Shown: piece after piece, positions 16,738 through 22,573 of the stretch
Layout of the letters: each line of letters begins with the position of its first letter
Numbering within the stretch: the stretch's first letter is position 1
DNA from: a virus
Virus record (IMG/VR): IMGVR_UViG_3300037840_000216
Location: 20,468-84,467 of that record
Length of the DNA stretch: 64,000 nucleotides
Reading direction: 5' to 3' (one strand)
Notes under the pieces: model-generated
What the model was told of the DNA's origin: nothing
The model's input: the letters and a program-made list of their open reading frames with translations, nothing else
The model's database searches: none
Made by a program: the position numbers and the translations under genes

Positions 16738-17120
16738 CAACCAAAAAGACAAACAAACCGACAGCGCCAATTCCGCTGCATCGTATCCTGCGTGAGGTCC
16801 TAAGACACTACACGGAGTACCGTGAACTAGTAAATCAGGACGGGCGGGCGCATATTATCGATTACGGCTACTGGGTCTATAACGAGGACGGGACTAGGAA
16901 GCAAAAAGAGGAAGTATCGATCTCGTTCTGGGATCTACATGAGGGACTCAAAGAGTTGGCTCCCCGCAAGCGCGAGGCGATCTTCTACAACGTCATCCTT
17001 GACATGAAGCAAAAGGATGTTGCGAAGATCATGGGCATAACCACTGTGAGTGTTGGTCAGTACGTGGAGGCAGGCACCATACAGCTAGCAAAGCAGTACT
17101 TTGCGGAGCGGGCGGGCTAA
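16728..17120 (+). CDS. Sigma-factor region-4-like helix-turn-helix protein
   Basis: 130 residues. The C-terminal half, LAPRKREAIFYNVILDMKQKDVAKIMGITTVSVGQYVEAG, fits the sigma-70 region 4 pattern (conserved RxAI step, then a helix-turn-helix with KDVAKIMGIT). Regions 2 and 3 are absent, so it is not a complete sigma factor; it could be a -35-recognition or sigma-appropriation protein that redirects host RNA polymerase, or a simple HTH regulator. It has its own near-leaderless -10 box and overlaps both neighbours (TAG within ATGGTCGTAG; TAATG at its end). Confidence 0.65.
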   Translation: MVVATKKTNKPTAPIPLHRILREVLRHYTEYRELVNQDGRAHIIDYGYWVYNEDGTRKQKEEVSISFWDLHEGLKELAPRKREAIFYNVILDMKQKDVAKIMGITTVSVGQYVEAGTIQLAKQYFAERAG

Positions 17121-17698
17121 TGGGATATGACGACGCTGATCCAGAGCCGGCCGAGGAGGACGAAGACCTCCTGCTGGAAGAGGAGGGAGAGCAACAGTTT
17201 CGACCCGATGGCAAATACGCATCGGAAGAGCTAGTGGCCTTCGCCGACAAGATCCTGCGCGAGGACTCGAACCGCGAGCTTTGCCGCAAATGCAAAGAGA
17301 AAGACAAACGCGACGACTTTCTGCCATATGGGGAGGAGACAGGCATGATTGAGTCGGCCCCTCAGTACATGTCTGATGGCGAGCCACTTCTTGATGATGA
17401 GGGGAACCAGTTGTATCTCGACTTCCCCGAACTCAAGTGCGAGAAAGGGCATCGGTGGTTCCAAGGGGAGGGACAGCGACGAGACATCCGGGGGCCTAAT
17501 CCAATCCTCTTCGAGAGCCATCTGTACAACCGCAAACGTCGAGAGATCTACGTGGAGAGCGGCGTACCAGATCCGGCATTTACTATGGATCGACACGGAC
17601 GACCTACACACGGACTATACAACAGATCGCACCCAGATGGTAGAAAGATTAACACAAAAGATCAACGGGCTCGGAATGGCGCATCATATTATAGATAA
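17120..17698 (+). CDS. Hypothetical zinc-binding acidic protein
   Basis: 192 residues with an acidic N-terminus (runs of Glu/Asp over the first 25 residues). CRKC near 55 and CEKGHRWF near 107 could make a zinc ribbon of the kind seen in phage structural or regulatory proteins. The C-terminal 60 residues are basic. Starts in a TAATG overlap with the sigma-like gene. No family recognised. Confidence 0.65.
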   Translation: MGYDDADPEPAEEDEDLLLEEEGEQQFRPDGKYASEELVAFADKILREDSNRELCRKCKEKDKRDDFLPYGEETGMIESAPQYMSDGEPLLDDEGNQLYLDFPELKCEKGHRWFQGEGQRRDIRGPNPILFESHLYNRKRREIYVESGVPDPAFTMDRHGRPTHGLYNRSHPDGRKINTKDQRARNGASYYR

Positions 17699-17709
17699 AG
17701 GTTATCATA

Positions 17710-17784
17710 ATGGACGGTATCGAGGAGCGCACGGTGCTATCATGGGATGTTATCGAAGAACTGAAACGAGAAGCCGATGAGTAA
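17710..17784 (+). CDS. 24-residue acidic microprotein
   Basis: ATG with AAAGG 8 nt upstream. It encodes a short acidic peptide (MDGIEERTVLSWDVIEELKR and four more) whose stop overlaps the next start (ATGAGTAA). The ribosome-binding site and overlap suggest translation; function unknown. Confidence 0.45.
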   Translation: MDGIEERTVLSWDVIEELKREADE

Positions 17785-18262
17785 ACAAGCTACTACCGAT
17801 AGTCCGTTTACCATGACACCGCAACGGTGGTATGACCTGATGGTTGAGGTGGGTATTACCCGCGAGGATGTCGAGCCAACTTGGGAAAACCACACAGAGA
17901 GAATTGTCGCTGCTCATCTCGTTGGGCCGACGATCATTCCCCCTCAAGAGAGGGATGATTTCCTGATCATCCTGCCTCCGGGTTTCGAGTTGCCCGAGGA
18001 TGAATGGCTTGAGATCGAGAAGCTGTTTGGAGTCGAACGCATTCTAAAGGGATCAACGGTCGTAGGTTGGGTTAACTTGATCAGAGATGATGGCGACGAG
18101 CATCCGAACACTCTACGTATCGGCCAGTTGGTCGGTACGCGCGCTTGCCACAAAGCGAATGTGGACTATGATGGCATCGTGAATGACTACAACATCAATT
18201 GGGATCGTCTGGATAACGATCGCGTCCTGGACGAACAACCGTGGGGTGTTGAGCCCAGATGA
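17777..18262 (+). CDS. Hypothetical protein, 161 aa
   Basis: Not recognised. It contains a hydrophobic, proline-flanked segment (FLIILPPGFELPEDEW) and WVNLIRDDGDEHPNTLRIGQLVG, consistent with a compact globular domain. Overlaps the microprotein upstream. Part of the early operon. Confidence 0.7.
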   Translation: MSKQATTDSPFTMTPQRWYDLMVEVGITREDVEPTWENHTERIVAAHLVGPTIIPPQERDDFLIILPPGFELPEDEWLEIEKLFGVERILKGSTVVGWVNLIRDDGDEHPNTLRIGQLVGTRACHKANVDYDGIVNDYNINWDRLDNDRVLDEQPWGVEPR

Positions 18263-18275
18263 ACGCAGGCTAGTC

Positions 18276-19052
18276 ATGGATGAGATCGAAGCTCAAGAAT
18301 TGGGGGTGTCTGATGAGGAGCGCAGGAAGCGCAAACGCATCCTGGATAAGCGCTCGGGCGCTGATCTCAAGAAGCGCTGGGAGCAAGGTGACCGCGCCGA
18401 ATTGGAGGAGAGGCAGAAGGACGCGGCCCCTCCAGTTATCGTTGAGCCTCGGTGTCACGTATGCCAGAGTCCGTATCGCGAATTCATTGAGGAATCCCTG
18501 GTCAAAGGGCATGCCTACTCGCGCATCGCGAGGCAGATCCCGGCCGATGAGAACGGGCAGCAGATCGACAGACGCTCGATCTCCAACCATCTCAAGGAAC
18601 ACATGGATCTCCAGCGCACGGCGATCCGCGAGGAGCTTGAGGAGGAGGCCAGGGCTATCCAGCAGAATGTAGAAGAGGGCTCGCTAGGTGCGAAAACCGA
18701 TCGCGGGATCTTGAAGGTCCTGGTGGCCAAAGGATTCGATGATGTCCTCAACGGCGTCTCGACTGTCGAACCTAAGGATCTCATCCAGATCATCAAGCTT
18801 CTGAATGAACTGAACAGCGATGCCTCCAACACGCGCGCTGAGGAGAACGAGATTGCCCTACGTACCTTCGTGCGCGCGATTGAAAACGTCTGCTCAGTCG
18901 AGATGATCAAGCAGATCGTGGCCGAGGCAGAACGTATCCGCAACATGGACGATGTTGAGTTCGCCATGGAAGGCATCATCATCCGAGACGATCGTGCGGT
19001 GGTCAAAGCACCGCCGTTGGAACTAGAGGCCAGCGTTGCCGAGGTTGTCTGA
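18276..19052 (+). CDS. Zinc/HTH DNA-binding protein, possible small terminase-like
   Basis: 258 residues from the chosen ATG (GCAGG 6 nt upstream). A basic-acidic helical N-terminus precedes CHVCQSPYREFIEESLVKG, continuing into SRIARQIP and DRRSISNHLKEHMDL, which looks like a zinc knuckle fused to a helix-turn-helix. The C-terminal helices (ILKVLVAKGFDDVLNGVST, IIKLLNELNSD) resemble the oligomerisation region of some phage small terminases. It sits in the early block, away from any terminase large subunit, so a transcriptional or replication-origin role is equally possible. Confidence 0.55.
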   Translation: MDEIEAQELGVSDEERRKRKRILDKRSGADLKKRWEQGDRAELEERQKDAAPPVIVEPRCHVCQSPYREFIEESLVKGHAYSRIARQIPADENGQQIDRRSISNHLKEHMDLQRTAIREELEEEARAIQQNVEEGSLGAKTDRGILKVLVAKGFDDVLNGVSTVEPKDLIQIIKLLNELNSDASNTRAEENEIALRTFVRAIENVCSVEMIKQIVAEAERIRNMDDVEFAMEGIIIRDDRAVVKAPPLELEASVAEVV

Positions 19053-19063
19053 TCGTCTATACT
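19036..19063 (+). promoter_or_regulatory. Sigma-70-like promoter, leaderless type
   Basis: TTGCCG (19036-19041), a 16-nt spacer and TATACT (19058-19063), ending 7 nt before the ATG at 19071. Confidence 0.55.
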
Positions 19064-19070
19064 GTAGAGT

Positions 19071-19175
19071 ATGGCCTCGAAAAGAGCTTTTCAGGAAGGC
19101 GAACGGTTTGGTAGTTGGACCTTTTTGCGAGAATTTGAAATTTACCTTGGTCGGGTGGCAAAGTATCGATCATGA
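19071..19175 (+). CDS. 34-residue peptide preceding the SNF2-like helicase
   Basis: Starts 7 nt after a TATACT box and has no Shine-Dalgarno, fitting leaderless translation. Its TGA overlaps the helicase ATG as ATGA, so the helicase, which also lacks a good ribosome-binding site, is probably translated by coupling to this peptide. The peptide is basic and aromatic; function unknown. Confidence 0.5.
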   Translation: MASKRAFQEGERFGSWTFLREFEIYLGRVAKYRS

Positions 19176-21115
19176 AATATCACCTCCTTACTGATGGGCT
19201 ACTTGATAAAATCGAAATGCTTTCTCGGGATGAGCAAGAGCGATGGCTTTTCTTGTCCGAGAGCGAGGAGTTCAAAGGCCGTTGGGAAGTAAAAGGAATT
19301 TGGCCAACTTGGTTTTTTGACCTGGAGTCTATTGTGGGCCATTTCCGTACGGTTTCGCCCGCCCGTCTAAAGGATTTCATTGAGGCGTGTGACGATTATT
19401 ATCAAATAGTTTTTGAGACCCCACCAGAGTCAATTTTGACAATATATGAAGATCTACAGAACCCACCGCCTTTTGCGTTGAACTCAAATCTACCCAACAC
19501 CATTCACGGGATGTTTCCGTGGCAAGTAGAAGGCTTCAATCGGCTGATCAAAGATGAATCACTCGGGGCCGGTCTAGCGATCTGGGCCACGGGGGCTGGA
19601 AAGACTGCGTTTCTTGCTTCAGCTATCAAGTGGCATGAAACCGAGGGTCATCCATATGATCTCGCCTTGGTGGTAGTGAAGAAGAATAACAAGATTGATA
19701 TGCAGCGAAAGCTCAAAGCGCTTGCTAATCTCGATTCGTTTGTAGTGATAGGAACACCCACTAAACGCAATGCTGTCTATGACGAAATGTCTGCTCGTCT
19801 AGAGGCAAAGGAAAAAGTCATCCTCGTTACCAATTATGAGAACTTTCGTCAAGACGACGAGGCATTCAAGTGGCTGATGGAAGATCGGGACTGCTTGATC
19901 CTGTGGGATGAGATGCCTACGCGCCTGAGCAACCGTACCACACAAGTTTACGAGGCTGTGCAAAAGTGCCTTTGGAAGACCTTCCAGCCGCGCACAGGGC
20001 TCCCGACGCCTAGACCTAGCTGGATGCGTCAATGGATGCTAACAGCCACTCCGATCGAGAATAGTCCTGAAGGTCTTTTCAACCAAATTAGATTGCTAGA
20101 TCCGACGCTTCTCGGTACTGTTGGGCAATTTGAGTCCAATTACGTAGTCAATCGCAATCCCATTTCACACAAGCCGGAACGATGGGGACGGCTTGATAAG
20201 CTAGAGGGAAAGATTGAGTTCATGACACATCGCGTAAGTTTGGCCGATCCAGAAGTGGCTAAGTTGTTCCCCGAGGTCATGGAGGACACACTGATCATCG
20301 ATTGGGACCCACGGGATCGCGCCATCTACGACATGCTTGCCACAAATGCTGTCAAGATCCTCGAAGAAGAATCAGAGTCAGAAGAATTCAACGTGTTGGC
20401 GCTCATTCAAGTAATGCAGATGATGTGTGATGCGCCTTCAATGATCGGAAAGTCGGCAGAGAACCACAAAGAGTTCAAGAAAGTCCTCGCAGAGCTAGGG
20501 GGAGAAGAAGATGACATGCCGCGTCTTATGAAGGGATCGGAGATTGCTGTACGCCTGGTCGAAACGCTGCGGAAAGCGCCAACCGATGAGCGACACACTA
20601 AGTTTGAGACACTCAAAGAAATCCTCACCGAGAAACATCCCGATGACAAGGTGCTTGTATACATGACTTGGGCCTCTTATGGTTTTGAGCCGATGGAAAA
20701 GAAGCTCAACGAGTGGGGCATCAGCTATGTCGCTTACGCGGGCACAGACAAACAACGCCAGGCGGCTAAGGATGCCTTTCGTGCCGACCCTGACATTCGG
20801 GTCTTCCTATCCAGCGATAAGGGTTCGGATAGCATCGACCTCCCCGAGGCGGCTGTAGGCGTGCATTTCAATCAGCCCTGGACCTGGACTCGAAAGCAGC
20901 AGAGGGAGGGCAGGAACAACCGGGTCGATAGCTTGCTCCCGACTACGTTTTGGTACTCGTTGACGATGGCAGGCTCAGTGGAGGATCGCAAGCAGGAAAT
21001 ACTAGCGACTAAGCGTGGCTATCACGAGGCTCTCTTCGATGGCAAAGCCGCAGAGGACGCGATGGCCTCTAAGCTTTCACGCGAGGATTTGGTCTGGATT
21101 TTGACCGGCTCTTGA
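19172..21115 (+). CDS. SNF2-type superfamily 2 helicase/ATPase
   Basis: 647 residues. Motifs in order: PWQVEGFNRLI (Q-like motif), Walker A WATGAGKTAFLA (about residues 137-148), motif II LILWDEMPTR (about 241-250), motif III MLTATPIEN (about 287-295), a long insertion, then the second RecA lobe with VLVYMTWASYGFEP, FLSSDKGSDSIDL (motif V) and QQREGRNNR (motif VI). Such proteins translocate on DNA, remodel protein-DNA complexes or drive branch migration. It is the last gene of the early block. Its A/T-richer first 100 codons differ somewhat from neighbours. It may act with the RecA/RuvC group. Confidence 0.85.
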   Translation: MKYHLLTDGLLDKIEMLSRDEQERWLFLSESEEFKGRWEVKGIWPTWFFDLESIVGHFRTVSPARLKDFIEACDDYYQIVFETPPESILTIYEDLQNPPPFALNSNLPNTIHGMFPWQVEGFNRLIKDESLGAGLAIWATGAGKTAFLASAIKWHETEGHPYDLALVVVKKNNKIDMQRKLKALANLDSFVVIGTPTKRNAVYDEMSARLEAKEKVILVTNYENFRQDDEAFKWLMEDRDCLILWDEMPTRLSNRTTQVYEAVQKCLWKTFQPRTGLPTPRPSWMRQWMLTATPIENSPEGLFNQIRLLDPTLLGTVGQFESNYVVNRNPISHKPERWGRLDKLEGKIEFMTHRVSLADPEVAKLFPEVMEDTLIIDWDPRDRAIYDMLATNAVKILEEESESEEFNVLALIQVMQMMCDAPSMIGKSAENHKEFKKVLAELGGEEDDMPRLMKGSEIAVRLVETLRKAPTDERHTKFETLKEILTEKHPDDKVLVYMTWASYGFEPMEKKLNEWGISYVAYAGTDKQRQAAKDAFRADPDIRVFLSSDKGSDSIDLPEAAVGVHFNQPWTWTRKQQREGRNNRVDSLLPTTFWYSLTMAGSVEDRKQEILATKRGYHEALFDGKAAEDAMASKLSREDLVWILTGS

Positions 21116-21129
21116 TAGCCTGCTATACT
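21101..21129 (+). promoter_or_regulatory. Sigma-70-like promoter of the intergenic RNA
   Basis: TTGACC, a 17-nt spacer and TATACT with a TGC extension, overlapping the end of the SNF2-like gene. No start codon lies just downstream; the predicted transcript (from about 21136) runs to the strong terminator at 21306-21358. Confidence 0.65.
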
Positions 21130-21218
21130 CAAACTTCGTAGACGAGAGCTAGGAGATGTGCGCTGACTCTGGAAGTCGGCAGCATCCAAAGCCAAACATA
21201 CAGACAAGAGGTATCGTA

Positions 21219-21260
21219 ATGAATATCGTTCTAGAGATAAAGGGGACCCCTGGGGTCTAA
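21219..21260 (+). CDS. 13-residue micro-ORF in the intergenic RNA
   Basis: ATG with AAGAGG about 7 nt upstream; encodes MNIVLEIKGTPGV. Its last codons lie inside a GACCCC/GGGGTC inverted repeat, so translation would affect RNA folding. It could be an attenuator-like leader or simply fortuitous. Confidence 0.3.
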   Translation: MNIVLEIKGTPGV

Positions 21261-21305
21261 ATCCGGGACGCCACCTTGGCGCTTCCCCTTCCGTGAAGCA
21301 ACTGG

Positions 21306-21358
21306 CCACGAGCCGCGCTACCAGCCGCAAAGCAAGGGAGCGCGGCTCGTGGGGTTTT
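21306..21358 (+). terminator. Strong intrinsic terminator of the early block
   Basis: Perfect 14-bp stem CCACGAGCCGCGCT / AGCGCGGCTCGTGG with a 19-nt loop, followed by GGTTTT. It ends the rightward early transcript. There is no T-run on the opposite strand, so it should not terminate the leftward late operon. Confidence 0.8.
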
Positions 21359-21390
21359 ACGTCGTCCCCAGCCCCAGCTACGGCATGCAG

Positions 21391-21610
21391 GGCTCGGTTT
21401 GGCAGGCAGGGCGGAGCAGGGTTCGGTTGGGTCTGGTGAGGCTTGGCGGGCTTGGCTGGGCTGAGTAGGGTTGGGCTCGGTAGGGTTTGGCAGGCTTGGT
21501 TGGCGTGGTAAGGTCTGGTTAGGCACGGCGCGGTTCGGCATAGTTAGGCAGGCGAGGCAAAGCGGTGTTCGGTGAGGCTCGGTATGGCGAGGCTTGGTTT
21601 AGTGAGGCGA
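21391..21610. repeat. Degenerate pentamer array, 45 RGYNN units
   Basis: 220 bp that can be cut completely into 45 units: 40 of five bases and five of four. By hand count the second base is G in 45/45, the third is a pyrimidine in 45/45, and the first is G in 39, A in 5 and T in 1; the last two are variable. On the minus strand this reads NNRCY, a C-rich, G-poor stretch beginning at the stop codon of the last late gene. It has no reading frame because the period is five. It lies exactly at the junction of the converging early and late blocks. Possible roles: Rho utilisation site for the late transcript, protein-binding array, or replication or packaging signal. Confidence 0.85.
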
Positions 21611-22573
21611 TTTGCCAAGAAGACCGAGAAGAGCTTCAATGAGGCGTCGATAGTGCCACGTTGGTCTTGCATCGCTAGAGACAGACATCTCGGTTGCGTG
21701 AGCAAAGCGGTGTGTGATTCGAGTTGCTTTATCGACCTCATAGAAGGGCGAAGGTTCCGGGTAAGGCATTGCGGGTCCAATCGTAGCCAATAGTCGTTGA
21801 CGCGATTGCCCTTCACTAACGACTTCGACGGGCAGCGATGGGGCTCGGACCAAGGATCGATTAGGATCGGTAGCGTGGCGCACCATGTTGCGAGTGCGGA
21901 TGGGGACATCGTCTGAGAGGCTCGTGTCTGTAGTCGAGCGGAAGAAGTGGGTGAGGATTGTCGCCCGGTCTGCGGACAGAGCTTTCTCTTCCTCTTCGCG
22001 TATGGGCTCCCCCGCACGAGCGATCCAGACGCGCGTCGGCGTGCCCTCCACGGTCAGTGCGAAGTCCCCCGACGCCTCAGCTTCTTTCCGTTTCGGAGGC
22101 GTTTCGGTGTTGACTCCACGGATGCGTGGGTAGGTGTAGCCGAAGTCCACGAAGACGAGGCTGAGCGTCTTCGAGGTTGACCACTCCCGCCCGAGGGAAT
22201 CGAGCACAGTCAGGCTGATCTCTGTATCCGGGTCGGCGACCTCGTAGGTGTGCGTGACGGTCGGTCCGTGTCCGACATGTCCGTCCCCGAAGTCCCAACG
22301 GTACTCCAGGATGGTGACGCCCGGAGGCGGCTGAACGTGGGGCTGGACTTTGGATTCGACTTCGAATGGTTCCGCGTGGAACTCGACAGCGAGGAACACC
22401 GGGGTCGTGCCCCAGGCGTAGCGGTAGTCGCTGCCTTTGTCACTCGGCAGTGGAGGGTACGGATAGGTGTCGCCGTCGTACGTGGCGCTGCCTAGAGGGC
22501 CTGCCTGTTCGAAGTAGAAGTCTACGGTGACCGGAAGGGCGGGGCGGTTTGGATCGTTGACAATGGAGGTCAT
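21599..22573 (-). CDS. PKD-domain virion protein
   Basis: 324 residues, last gene of the leftward late operon. Residues 85-140 form a PKD (Ig-like) domain: ILEYRWDFGDGHVGHGPTVTHTYE, with the hallmark WDFGDG and HTYE. The remainder is not recognised. PKD domains decorate virion or tail-fibre proteins and often contact surface sugars. It starts in a TAATG overlap with the upstream gene, which also ends in a PKD domain, suggesting the two act together at the tail tip. The stop is within the pentamer array. Confidence 0.7.
   Translation of the reverse strand: MTSIVNDPNRPALPVTVDFYFEQAGPLGSATYDGDTYPYPPLPSDKGSDYRYAWGTTPVFLAVEFHAEPFEVESKVQPHVQPPPGVTILEYRWDFGDGHVGHGPTVTHTYEVADPDTEISLTVLDSLGREWSTSKTLSLVFVDFGYTYPRIRGVNTETPPKRKEAEASGDFALTVEGTPTRVWIARAGEPIREEEEKALSADRATILTHFFRSTTDTSLSDDVPIRTRNMVRHATDPNRSLVRAPSLPVEVVSEGQSRQRLLATIGPAMPYPEPSPFYEVDKATRITHRFAHATEMSVSSDARPTWHYRRLIEALLGLLGKSPH

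Larger units (their letters stand above)
21136..21358 (+). ncRNA. Candidate structured small RNA with own promoter and terminator
   Basis: About 220 nt bounded by a good promoter and a very strong intrinsic terminator, with no long ORF. Visible stem-loops: GCTGACT/AGTCGGC (21162-21180, one G-U pair), GACCCC-T-GGGGTC (21245-21257), CGCCA-CCT-TGGCG shortly after, and the terminator hairpin. It also carries a 13-codon ORF with a good ribosome-binding site. It may be a regulatory RNA or a short mRNA for the micropeptide. Confidence 0.4.

Noticed and set aside
21240-21300. tRNA-like sequence near the hairpins
   Set aside because: No T-loop consensus or cloverleaf could be drawn. No tRNA was found anywhere in the window by eye; a tRNAscan run would settle this.
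21391-21610. CRISPR array or coding repeat
   Set aside because: No conserved long repeats or spacers, and period five is incompatible with a reading frame.
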